From contig NW_026252087.1 of NCBI RefSeq assembly GCF_025399195.1, positions 744,001-808,000 of the forward strand: 64,000 nucleotides of DNA, read 5' to 3'. The position numbers and the translations under genes were made by a program. This document shows positions 54,421 through 64,000 of this stretch, one piece after another. Every line of letters begins with the position of its first letter. Position 1 is the stretch's first letter. Source of the stretch: Umbelopsis ramanniana AG (lineage: Eukaryota; Mucoromycota; Umbelopsidomycetes; Umbelopsidales; Umbelopsidaceae). The notes under the pieces were generated by a model, which was not told the DNA's origin, did not search any database, and worked only from the letters and a program-made list of their open reading frames with translations.

Positions 54421-56057
54421 GAAAAAGGAAAAAAAGGGTCACTTTTCGCCTTATCTCGCTTGATAGATCCTAATTTCTACCGATTATCCCACGATCCACG
54501 CTTGGAGGCGTCCTATTTTTACAATTTGTCTAAGGCGTGGCTTCTTTCTCACACTGTCAGATTTTTTTATAGCCGAAGTGTATGTGGTCTTCCTGTGTGT
54601 ATGTACGCAAGTCTCTTCCAATCTAAAGCTGTTGATAAGAGCTTTGAAAGAAAGTTCTACGGCTATTAAAAATACGAGGCCCGTTAAGCCATGCCCAGGT
54701 AATAGGCGGAAAAGGAAACTTCTTAACGGGGACAAGATACACGGCTATCCCCGAGAGTCAAACAGCATTAGCTCGGTACAAGCATATCGTATCAATTCAG
54801 ATATTGAACCATTTAATATATGGTACGATGTAAATATGCGTATATGTTTTAACGAACCATGGAAAAGACTCTCGAAGGAACTATGTTTTGCCATTACGGA
54901 CAGTCATCGTTGTACAATGCAATAGGGACGATTTATAAATGCAAAAGCATACGTACGCACACTGGTGATGATAGCTTGAGTGGTTAGTAATCATCTATAG
55001 TGGGCGCACTAAGCGACATGAATTACGCCATTGACCAGCATATTGGATGCATGAAATATATTGCGTTGCGTGAACATCACAACATGGCTGTGTGGGAACA
55101 CTTTCAAGCTTCGATTGAATTCGAATCCTGTCGATTTTGATCCTCGTTCTGTACTCCCAGTTTCAGGTGAAATCTGGGACCAGGTAACTTGATTTAAACC
55201 CAAAAAAAGGGAATCAAGTTAGATGTGGCGTTACGTTGAAGAGCATTATTTTTGGCGCGATGATGTGAACATATCTGTGCACCCAATCAAATGTTTAAAA
55301 TCTTAATCCTGAACCTTGGGAAGGTTGCAGAGCAGTCTTCGATGGTCTGAATAGCAAATAACGGACTAAATCGTAAACAGCTTATCGAATCTTTTTCAAG
55401 GATAGAAACTACCGCTTGGCTCTCCGACGAAAAATTTTCTAGCGATGCATGTCCAGCTAGCAGCAGGGTAAAAGTCCATGCGACCTATTTCCAAAGAAAA
55501 CGTTGATAAATGGAATGCAGGTCTGCTGATGTAGGAACCTCGCTCATTGTATCATAATGCTGTACACCTTTGTCAAGTGATGGGCACTAGATGCTGCGAA
55601 TAAAAGCCGTGGCAGTTTTTTACCTTCTTTGTGAGTCAACATCCCCACGATGAGGAGTTTACAAACAAGTGAAATTATTCCGCAGATTCGCATTGTAGAT
55701 AGAAATTCACGAAGCTGGCATTAAACCATCTCATCTAGAGCAGTATAATTTTTTTTGTCTTAACGCGGTGTTATTTCCGGGACATCAAATGGTAACTTAG
55801 CTTCCGCAAACACATGCACTGTACTTTTAAAGATTTACCAAAAGCGCACACAATAGAGCATCAAAGCATAAATTGCTCTATAATAAGCGGGGAAATCGGG
55901 CACGTTTGCATAGTGAGTAAATGGAAACATGCTTGTCACGGGAATATAGATTACGTCTCTTTACATGATGCCAGCAACATTTTGGACTCGTACCACGAGT
56001 TCTATTGAATCCATTCCATGTCTTGATCCGCTCTTCATCGATTATCAATTGACCGTA

Positions 56058-56081
56058 TTTTTTTTTTTTTTTTTTTTTTTT
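56058..56081. repeat. Run of 24 T
   Basis: The longest homopolymer in the window. Read on the minus strand it is a poly(A) run, and could be the tail of an old retroposed copy whose body would lie at higher coordinates. I could not find clear flanking target-site duplications. Confidence 0.7.
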
Positions 56082-57252
56082 GCGGAGACTTCCATCCCAT
56101 AATAGCTGTTAGGCGTTACGAACCGTGCCCAATTTTTCTTTTTCTCTTTTTGGAGTAGAGTAATCCAGCTGCAAATGAATAGATGGAGAGATCAAGCAAA
56201 GTACTGTTCTTTGAAATAGTCCGTCTTCGGCAAACAAATGGACCATACTTAAGAAAGCAGGCACACCAACTGAACAAATTGTAAATGGCCATATTTTATC
56301 CATTTACGGATAAACTGCAAAACACAGCACATTGTTCCCACCATCTGCAAATTGTATGTTCAGGGTCCTTGCTTCTGACCCTTCGCTAGAGATGGTCCTT
56401 CCATCTCTTGCATAGCGGGATTACCACTGCCTACCCATATGTTTCCGTTATACTATATGGGATATGTTGAATGCAATCATCAACATCGAGTACATCCCCA
56501 ACTTATTGCGCCGGCCGCTTCAAGGTTTTTATTTGTGCATCGCTTACTTGAGATCAAGGCTTTATGCTGTATTTGAACCTACCTATGCGTCACAACGAAC
56601 TGTCAAGCTGACCGTGAGACACTCTTCGTTGGCTATAGTAATAGTCTTGTGCAAATTTGGGTAGCATGATCTGTTACAGTTGAACTCGAAGGTATCAACA
56701 GGAAGAACTTTGGTGTCATACCTTGTAATGCTTAATGAGAACCTTGAAAGTGAGTAAGTCCGGATCGAAATGGCTGTGTTTCACGATTTGAATGCTATGG
56801 TGGGCAGATACAGTGACAATAACGCACCGCGATCAACCATAAAAGCGCAATGACTAAATATTGTTGTTGGCCCTAACTTGGGAAGGAAGGAATCAAGTAT
56901 AGGCCTTAATAGACCTGATGAATTGAGACTAAATATTACGATCCGCGCTCGGTTTGCAGGCTTCTGGTAACCATAAACGCTTCCAAATCATAGAGCTTTG
57001 GAGTTTTGGATTGGCGAGGCATTTTCAATATAAAGTAAAAAACAAACATCTAGAACCGGTTTAAAATGAAGTGGATTGTCTACTGCTACTTGCCTTTATT
57101 TGTTTGGGAACGATTGGCCATAGTGGTAGAAAGGTACCGCTGAGAGCCGTTGTATGGGGAGAGGAAGTCAATCTTTTCACAGTCACATCTGCTTGCCTGC
57201 GATCATCTCAGCATCGTGCAGGTCCGGAGTTTGCAGACCCTGTTTTCTCGAA

Positions 57253-58798
57253 ATGTCAGACTTACCGTCGTTGAGACAAAAGATCGATTCGCTCGATACT
57301 ACCTTGGTGAATCTTCTCAATGAGCGCGCTCGCGTGTCTCTTGATATTGGGGCCGCGAAACGCCAAATGGAAACGGTAGATCCGTCCAAAAGGTGGGTTA
57401 TTGGATTGAGCGAGTTCGGCTGATCTTTCAAAGCGCCTAATGAATTCCATGTAGCGAAGAGAAGGAACCTCATGTGTATATGCCTGCACGAGAAAAGCAA
57501 GTGTATGAAAAGGTATTTCGATCATAGCGCGTCCCTACCATTTCTGCTGTGCCTGATACTAACAAGAGCATGGCCGCTTCAACACGACTCTATAGCTCAA
57601 CCGACTCAACCGTGGTCCTCTAAAGGACGATTCTCTTAATGCCATTTTCCGAGAGGTAGGTACATGTAATGATGGACAAGTAGATTGATGTGCGACACTA
57701 ACCCATGTGCAGATCATGTCAGCCTCTATATCCTTGCAGCAAAATGTGTCCGTCGCATATTTAGGACCCCCTGGCACTTTCTCTCACCAGGCTGCATACG
57801 AAAGATTTGGTGACAGTGTTGCGTTCGTTCCTCAAAAACAGATTACAGGTATAAATTGATTTGCTACTTATAGGATTGGGCTGAGAGCAGAGCAGATTGA
57901 CAAATGCCTTGTGTTGGGAACCTCAGATGTTAACTGAAACATTCCCCGATAGCTGTGTTTGAAGCGGTTGAAAAGGGCCGCACAACCTATGGTCTTGTAC
58001 CTTTCGAAAACTCAACGTATGGCTCTGTTATTGAGACCATGGATTATTTGATGCACACGGATGTTCAGATTCGAGCAGAAACGTATTTGACGGTAAGTTG
58101 GTCATGAAGGGGCTAAGCACAATATGCCAACTAATTTACTTGTTTCCGACTTTCCCAGGTTCACCAATGCTTGCTTTCAAATAGTAAATTACAAGATATC
58201 AAAAAAATATACAGTCATCCCCAAGGGCTTGGACAGGTGCAGGAATGGTTGAAAGCAAACTGCCCTCACGCTGAACGTGTTCCAGTCAAGTCAACTGCGG
58301 AAGCCGCTCAATTGGCTGCTGTTGAAACGGGTGCAGCAGCTATTTGCAGTGAGATTTGCGCATCTCTTTATGGCTTAAATGTAGTTGCGCAAGACATTGA
58401 GGATATCAAAAGTGAGTGTACCCAAATGAGCCCAAAGCTGATCCCATAAACGTACTCATGAAAATACGTGCCTGGTAGCCAACACCACTAGATTCTTGAT
58501 CCTCGGTACTTCCTCGGATAACCCAACCAAGTGTGATCATACATTAATACGCTTCACAGTGGACCATCGTCAGCCTGGTGCTTTGTGCGATGGGCTCAAG
58601 GTATTCAAAGTGCATAATCTCAATCTTTCCAAAATCGATTCTCGTCCTTCCCGACAAAGACCATGGCATTATGTCTTTTTCGTTGAGTGCTCAGGACATG
58701 CAAAGGACGACAATGTCAAACAGGCTGTTAAGGAGATGGAGCAATACTGTCTTGATGTCTTTGTCCTTGGCAGCTATCCTGACCAACGACCAGAGTAG
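57253..58798 (+). CDS. pheA: Fused chorismate mutase-prephenate dehydratase, P-protein type (368 aa)
   Basis: Converts chorismate to prephenate and then phenylpyruvate, towards phenylalanine. Seven exons (57253-57392, 57455-57512, 57596-57655, 57713-57848, 57953-58092, 58159-58411, 58479-58798) sum exactly to 368 aa. An AroQ-type chorismate mutase is N-terminal: LPSLRQKIDSLDTTLVNLLN, ERARVSLDIGAAKR, PAREKQVYEKLNRLNRGPLK and FREIMSASISLQQ. The dehydratase follows: VAYLGPPGTFSHQAAYERFG, GLVPFENSTYGSV, AAICSEICASLYGLNVVAQD and the catalytic TRF in NTTRFLILGTSS. A regulatory ACT domain ends the protein: PGALCDGLKVF and SKIDSRPSRQRPWHYVFFVE, with the ESRP-like motif for Phe feedback. Yeasts have separate Aro7 and Pha2; this fusion is the bacterial layout. 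Confidence 0.95.
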
Positions 58799-59879
58799 GC
58801 TTTTTAGATTGTATGATAGACCATGTTATACTGCTCCATCAAATCAAAAACAAATTGTGTGGAATGATAGTACACTAGTAGTGCAAATTTACAGAATATT
58901 GGATGACTGATTGGGTGTGATGAGTGTAGACTCGGATGCACAATATCATAACACGCACACAGCAATTTGCTTATGGAGAAAGTGCTCGCTGGTTTGTTCC
59001 AATTTACTCGAAATGGTATATTCATTGGTGACAAGCCTCCATTGTAGGTTGTGAACTTTTCTGTGATATTACTTGGCACTGTAGTATTTAACGAACTGCA
59101 CCGTTGCTGGTAGTGGAGTAAGACGAGCCCGGGCATAAGATTGGGCTTGATATAGCGTTAGAGCGTATGCTTGATATCCTTCCCTATCGGGTATATAGTG
59201 TAGAAAGAGGACCGGCATCTTTAAACGTATTGAGAACCATTATGTGTGAACTTGGTTGTATTACATAACCAAGAGGTGTAACACTTGCAGCAAGGGTGAT
59301 AATAATATTCGTATGTGTAGCATAATGATTTTGTCCAGTTTATCGATGCTTTGACATATCTCGAATTCCAGTATCGGTGCTTAGATATGTCGACCAAAAG
59401 GGTTGTTGCAATAGCGGGGAGAAAACACTCAAAGTATTTGACCTCTGACCATTTCGCATATGATATATAGAAACTACTGGGACAGCTATGTAAAATATGA
59501 TTGACATGACTGTTATTACCACATTGATAGCGACTGCATCTTGCCATACTGATATAAACTCCATTAACGACAGACTGAAAGAAGTCAAGAGGGGTATTTG
59601 AATCACAGATTTATCTCAAGGAACTGAGCTTTGTGTAGTGTTAACAGCAGCACCACGATAATTCTTCCAAATGAGGACACACACAGGATACAGTAAGACG
59701 AAACTGCGCTTTGTAATACCCTGGGTTCTAAGTGTACTCTCTCATTGCTTGAAGAAGTCAGCCATCTATTCTGCCAACAAGAAAAAGTGGGCGAGTTGAG
59801 GATAAAACGTTTATTTTACATGTACCTTCTCTTCCAAAACAAAAAGAGAGTCTAGTATACAGTGATTAATTTAAAATAA
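58799..59879. other. Intergenic with a possible membrane-protein fragment
   Basis: 1.08 kb. On the minus strand, 59340-59606 encodes two hydrophobic stretches (INVVITVMSIIFYIAVPVVS) starting just after a plausible acceptor (TTCTTTCAG). It lies on the 3' side of the large membrane protein gene in the same direction. It could be a leftover exon of that family or of an unrelated gene; I could not link it to other exons. Confidence 0.3.
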
Positions 59880-62312
59880 TTACAAGTCATTGGGTTTATG
59901 CACATTATGTTTATCGTCGTGGGGTTTATAATATGCGAGATCGTGGTCATCAGTGTCTCTTAAAGGCACAAACTTGAAGGAAGAAGTGTTTCGAGCCCGT
60001 AACTGAGACCGAGATGGCGATGGTAAAGGCACTGCTTTTGGTATGGAATTTAACGGTTTACAAAGTAGCTCGTCCCTTGGGTCGTAATCAAATCGAGCGG
60101 TATCTTCACCCTCAGGAGACTGACGAAGTACCACACCAATCATACCTTTTCCCTCAAAAGCAGCCCATTGCTTCGTTTGGGCAAGAGAATCTGCGGACGG
60201 GTTGATCATGTTGACCACCACTCGTCCAATTGCAGTGTGATTGATGGCGTTGCGAACTTCGCTCAAAGTTACTTTGTGCCGCAGTAAAAGGTAAATGCTT
60301 ACGCATATGAACGTTGTCCAGTAGATCAAAGTGATGAAAGCCGGGATAGCGTATGGAATGCTGTAATTGACACCGATGCCGTATGGAGATACATTGGCCT
60401 GCGTGAAGTTTCCAGTCCCCACTGCATTGTTTGCCATTAAATTGGTCCATATGTATTTTACAATTTGTGGTGCGGTGTCTGCTGATTTGCTGAGCTGCTG
60501 CCACAATGCAAGCACACCGCAATCGTTCTTGCCAGTGAAATCGAATGTACTAACGGTGGTTTCTGACTGCGTTAACCATAAATTTTCCATGAGCGTAAAG
60601 ATGAGGGCAGGAAGAGAGCTTCCTTGGAGATCAGGTTGATCAAGGGATACAACGCCAGCAGAAATAGATGGAAAGTCGCTTTTGCCGACCGGCAGGATAA
60701 GGTATTCTGATTGTTGTGTATAAAGATGTGCATCATTGACAAAGCTAGCCTCGACCGGACCCCAATATGGGTTATCAGCCTGAACAGTCATATCCGTTGA
60801 CTCTATTGCCCATAGAATTGATGTATTGGTGCTTTGTCGAGAGATTTGTAATTGTGCGTATGGTGTTTTGCCTGTTTTTTGCTTGTCCATCGTGATGTCG
60901 AGTTGCTGAATGCTGGCTTGAACGGTGGATGCACAGCTATAAACAGGCTGCTCCAACACCTTGTCGACCGTTAATATGTTGATATCTGATCCATCGGCAC
61001 TATGAGGCGCTCCTAGTATTAGGGAGCACCTGACCATCCTTGTTGAAGCGCTGAGAGCACTGTCTGGGTTATAACCTTGACAATATGACTTTACATAGGT
61101 TGGTTCAGCATAGCTAGAACTGGTGATGTTTCCAAATGCCATTTGGGATAAAAAATCAATTGGCATGAAACTTAGGGACCCAATATTATTGAGGCTATTT
61201 GGAGTAAGAGGATATGTGTTACCATAGTGGGAAGCACTCCTTGTGACGTTCAGCGCCGATAGGACAGCAAGGTTACCCCACACGGCTCCAGCATAGGCAT
61301 GATGACGGAGATCAATGTTATCGATAGTATCCGTGTAAGCATCTGGTTGAGTAGTAGTGAGATCAAATAGTCCACCCTTATCAACGAGGACCATACTATT
61401 GTTTACTGGTGTTGTAAGATCGTCTGAAAGTTTGAACTGGATGGTCAGGTTGGTGTCAACGCATTCGGTCGCAGGCTCTAACCACAAAACATCTCGATAC
61501 CATTGGCCACCCTGGTTGTCAGACGGAAATGTATGTTGAACTATCCCAACGCCGGGTGTGCTGGTCATGTCGACGACAATACCTTCGGCGGCCGTTATAC
61601 TATCAGAAAGAAGAAACGATTGTATGTTGGTCAATTCTCCCACTGGCACGGCTTGATTGTTATTGACACCACTTTGAACCTTCGTCGCATATTTTCGAAA
61701 TTGTATATTAAGCGAGCTTTGTGTGCCTTCTGGCGATGTGAACTTGGATGTAATATTGGCATATACCATATTCCAAACTGCGTACGACCCTTCGCTCCCT
61801 AGGCGTGTTGTTCCAACACAAGAAACATTTGGCCAGCCTAAGCAAAGTCTATTCTCAGTATACATTGACCTTGGGGATGTCGCTAATCCCATTGGTCCAT
61901 CATCTTGTATATAAGACATGCTTTGTTGTTGTGCTGGCTTCATTATCGTAATATCTTGTAGGCCAAGAGGAGTTATGAAACCAGTAAGAGCTAACAAGAA
62001 TGTACCAACCAGAGCCAAATATGATACAATGGTGATAGCGGTCTGTACACCTAATGATGCGGCAGCGTCGGTGCGTAGTAAAAACGGCCAAGGCGATGAC
62101 TGTATTGCAGCCCCTGCTACACTCCACCCATTTGCTGTGGTTCTATTGCTGATCAAGGCTATCAAGAGAGCAGCAACAGCTAATGATAATATGACGTTAA
62201 AAATATTCAAAGAGACACTAATAATGCCTGCTACCGAGGAAGAAGTGATGGGAAGAATAAGCATTGGGAACAAGAAACAAAAACATAGTTTACCAAGAAG
62301 GAAGTAAACCAA
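59880..62312 (-). CDS. Large membrane protein with extracellular domain, family unknown (~800 aa)
   Basis: One exon of about 800 codons. Three hydrophobic segments lie near the N-terminus (LCFCFLFPMLILPI, IISVSLNIFNVILSLAVAAL, ITIVSYLALVGTFLLALTGF). A domain of about 500 residues follows with many N-x-S/T sites (NVSC, NITS, NLTI, NNSM, NVTR, NTSI) and paired cysteines. A membrane segment follows (IPAFITLIYWTTFICVSIYL), then a cytosolic tail of about 140 residues with LRHKVTLSEVRNAINHTAIG and RFDYDPRDE. It is likely a plasma-membrane glycoprotein. I do not recognise the family, but a tandem paralogue lies at 63356-64000. The start is unsure: in-frame open sequence continues to about 62339, where TCCAG looks like an acceptor, so an upstream exon probably exists. 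The first internal ATG is at 62264. Confidence 0.75.
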   Translation of the reverse strand: MVYFLLGKLCFCFLFPMLILPITSSSVAGIISVSLNIFNVILSLAVAALLIALISNRTTANGWSVAGAAIQSSPWPFLLRTDAAASLGVQTAITIVSYLALVGTFLLALTGFITPLGLQDITIMKPAQQQSMSYIQDDGPMGLATSPRSMYTENRLCLGWPNVSCVGTTRLGSEGSYAVWNMVYANITSKFTSPEGTQSSLNIQFRKYATKVQSGVNNNQAVPVGELTNIQSFLLSDSITAAEGIVVDMTSTPGVGIVQHTFPSDNQGGQWYRDVLWLEPATECVDTNLTIQFKLSDDLTTPVNNSMVLVDKGGLFDLTTTQPDAYTDTIDNIDLRHHAYAGAVWGNLAVLSALNVTRSASHYGNTYPLTPNSLNNIGSLSFMPIDFLSQMAFGNITSSSYAEPTYVKSYCQGYNPDSALSASTRMVRCSLILGAPHSADGSDINILTVDKVLEQPVYSCASTVQASIQQLDITMDKQKTGKTPYAQLQISRQSTNTSILWAIESTDMTVQADNPYWGPVEASFVNDAHLYTQQSEYLILPVGKSDFPSISAGVVSLDQPDLQGSSLPALIFTLMENLWLTQSETTVSTFDFTGKNDCGVLALWQQLSKSADTAPQIVKYIWTNLMANNAVGTGNFTQANVSPYGIGVNYSIPYAIPAFITLIYWTTFICVSIYLLLRHKVTLSEVRNAINHTAIGRVVVNMINPSADSLAQTKQWAAFEGKGMIGVVLRQSPEGEDTARFDYDPRDELLCKPLNSIPKAVPLPSPSRSQLRARNTSSFKFVPLRDTDDHDLAYYKPHDDKHNVHKPNDL

Positions 62313-63355
62313 TGAACTATATTTATGGGCATCGTCAGCCTGGACTTTCGATCATCTCCGCTGAGGTTGCTCAAGTTCTGTCCTCCCACCAAGACAGCCT
62401 TGCCGCACAAACTTTGCTATATTTATTATCAGAGCCGGAAATATGCTGACAATGTTCACACCGATAACTACTCTGCCTCATTGCAGACGTGAGTAATAGA
62501 CGTTGCATTTTGACCTATGAATATTGGCAATATTTTATATACCATCTTCCAAGTAGACCGAACTGAATGGCATTCGACTGTACAACCGCTAAACCCATAC
62601 TCGTATAATTCAGGTTGCTACCTGTTGATACATTTCTTGGAGACCGCTAGCGAGAGTGAATGATGGGACAAAAATGTCTCTGCTAGAAAAGGCAGTGTGC
62701 TATCGTGTCACCTTTAGCTCTCTTGGTAGTGGAGGGTGTGACCTATCGAATTGGGAACAAGCAAGAAGGCTAGATCCATAACTAATTTTTGAATAAGGTC
62801 AATGATAGGATAGTCTGATGCAAATGCTAGTTAGACTAGGCGTAGTTGCTTGTCGATGCGAGTCGCAAAGGATAGGCGAGCCTTCTGTTCAGGCACAACT
62901 ATCCAATAGGTCAAAAGTTCCTAGAGGGATAATATTTGCTGTGGGAAGCAGACAGCATTAAGCCGTGAGCTAATTGTTGACAAGTTCAGAAAAGCCGATA
63001 TGGCCAGACTTTCATCCACATCAGGATTGTATACTGCTGTTTGAAAAGATTGAGTTTGAAGTCAGCGTTGCGGGCACTCTTTCTGGTTGCATGGGCGGTC
63101 GCCGGACTACAAGTATGCACAGCCTTATCGGTACTTGATAAGTTGGCTAAGCTGTCATTTGGATAGATTTGAGAAACTTCAATGATCACATACATACATC
63201 CGCCATTCCTATTTGACAATGGGCACATGTTAACATGCATTCAAAAAAGAAAACACGTTAAAGCCGATATTCCAAATCCTTGCATAACCCCCAAAATTTG
63301 TATCTACATTTATTTCTTTTTGCGAATCAATTACTATATTATGTGTAAAAGCTTA
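62313..63355. other. Intergenic between two tandem paralogues
   Basis: About 1.04 kb. The part nearest 62339 probably contains a first exon and promoter of the gene at 59880-62312 (minus strand), but I could not define the exon. The right end holds the 3' flank of the next paralogue. No other features. Confidence 0.4.
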
Positions 63356-64000
63356 TTAAAGAGCGTTGGGCTTATAGTCTTTGAACATTCTGTTTTTGTA
63401 GGTGGGTTTAAGGTTCTCTGGCAGAGCAATATCTGTGTCATTTAAAGGTGAGAAAGCTGATGATGAAGGTTTTCGAACTCGTATGTGGGAAGGCCCTTTT
63501 GACAGCGTAGAATGAGGTATGGAATCTAAGATCTTGATTAAGGATGTATCCTCTGGATCGTAATCAAATTTGGCAGTGTTTTCGTTTTCTACGGTGCGAC
63601 CCAATACCAACCCAATGTTGCTTTTGCCATCCACCTTGACCCACTCTTCTGTTTTCGCAAGTGAGTGAGAGGACGGATTTATCATGTTGACAACAGCACG
63701 TCCAATGGCAGTCTGATTGATGGCATTGCGTACTTCGCTTAAAGTCACTTGGCGTCTGAACAAGAGAATTAGGCTGAAGCAAATGAAGAACAACCAGAAT
63801 GCCAATGTGATAACAGCAGGAATAGCATATCGGATATCGTAAGTAACACTGGTGCCTTTTGAAGAAACCTCAGCCATTGTGAAGTTTCCAATTCCAATTG
63901 TGTTGCTTGCCATTAGGTTTGTCCAGACATATTTCACAATCTGGGGTGCGGTATCGACGGTCTGGCTAAGTTCTTGCCATAACGTTTGTACGCCATAATC
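63356..64000 (-). CDS. Tandem paralogue of the large membrane protein, partial (C-terminal part)
   Basis: Open frame from the window edge to TAA at 63356, encoding the last ~214 residues. It aligns with the end of the neighbouring gene: TLWQELSQTVDTAPQIVKYV versus LALWQQLSKSADTAPQIVKY, YAIPAVITLAFWLFFICFSL, RRQVTLSEVRNAINQTAIGR, AVVNMINPSSHSLAKTEEW and KFDYDPED. The 20-residue SEVRNAIN.TAIGR.VVNMIN block is the best conserved part, just inside the membrane segment, suggesting a functional cytosolic motif. The N-terminal part is outside the window. Both copies are on the same strand with about 1 kb between them, so they arose by tandem duplication. Confidence 0.8.
   Translation of the reverse strand, partial: DYGVQTLWQELSQTVDTAPQIVKYVWTNLMASNTIGIGNFTMAEVSSKGTSVTYDIRYAIPAVITLAFWLFFICFSLILLFRRQVTLSEVRNAINQTAIGRAVVNMINPSSHSLAKTEEWVKVDGKSNIGLVLGRTVENENTAKFDYDPEDTSLIKILDSIPHSTLSKGPSHIRVRKPSSSAFSPLNDTDIALPENLKPTYKNRMFKDYKPNAL

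Larger units (their letters stand above)
53361..57252. other. Gene-poor interval, 3.9 kb
   Basis: The left end is the peptide transporter promoter and the right end the promoter of the P-protein gene. In between I find no multi-exon coding model. Short frames (for example 54361-54669 and 54578-54925) have no families. Two items stand out and are listed separately: a short degraded piece near 54.3 kb and a 24-base T run at 56058. Composition is AT-rich with frequent short A/T runs, as in old repeat-derived DNA. Confidence 0.4.

Noticed and set aside
54578-54925. 115-codon plus-strand frame in the gene-poor island
   Set aside because: No Kozak-like start, no family pattern, interrupted by AT-rich sequence.
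55110-55150. GATTGAATTCGAATCCTGTC as a possible tRNA T-arm
   Set aside because: No matching acceptor stem, D-arm or anticodon arm at the right spacing.
1-64000. CRISPR arrays, operons with Shine-Dalgarno sites, bacterial terminators
   Set aside because: The window is eukaryotic, intron-rich DNA; no regularly spaced repeats were seen.

Overview
This window is nuclear DNA of a filamentous fungus. Genes are split by many short GT..AG introns (mostly 50-150 bp), intergenic gaps are short, and several genes are fungal hallmarks: a velvet regulator, a CreC/WDR20 WD40 protein, a Fun19/Laf-type SWIRM protein, a Yck/Cki1-type casein kinase I and a POT peptide transporter. An RBM48 minor-spliceosome factor, a CENP-P-like kinetochore protein, a bacterial-type CMP kinase, a mitochondrial EF-P and a fused chorismate mutase-prephenate dehydratase point away from a yeast-like ascomycete and towards an early-diverging fungus. 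Mucoromycota/Mucorales is my inference, not something the sequence proves.

Layout. 0-2 kb: tandem copies of a small secreted-protein gene with a duplicated 5' block; the middle copy is broken. 2-11 kb (mostly minus): choline-phosphate cytidylyltransferase, a bHLH factor, a SWIRM protein and a CreC/WDR20 protein. 11-20.6 kb (plus): RBM48, a small unknown protein, a velvet factor, a coiled-coil protein and an unknown intronless gene, with a gene-poor gap at 12.7-15.1 kb. 20.8-31.6 kb: proteasome beta4 head-to-head with UBR7, then CMP kinase, ZIP9-like transporter, COG8, a PQ-loop protein and a coiled-coil protein. 31.9-41.7 kb: three-repeat Myb factor, CDK12/Ctk1-type kinase with an RS-rich N-terminus, GNAT acetyltransferase, casein kinase I and a TPR-RS protein. 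43-50 kb: CENP-P-like protein, mitochondrial EF-P sharing a 120-bp divergent promoter with cytosolic TrpRS, a small unknown protein and a mitochondrial carrier. 51.6-53.4 kb: intronless, codon-biased peptide transporter. 53.4-57.2 kb: gene-poor. 57.2-58.8 kb: chorismate mutase-prephenate dehydratase. 59.9-64 kb: two tandem genes for a large glycosylated membrane protein; the second runs off the window.

For most multi-exon genes I placed splice sites by hand and checked that exon lengths sum to a multiple of three with no internal stop. Those models are fairly firm, but no transcript evidence was available. I saw no tRNA, rRNA or CRISPR array. There is no single gene cluster with one common job. 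The most unusual items are the three bacterial-looking metabolic/translation genes, the CENP-P-like gene and the two tandem family expansions at the window edges.
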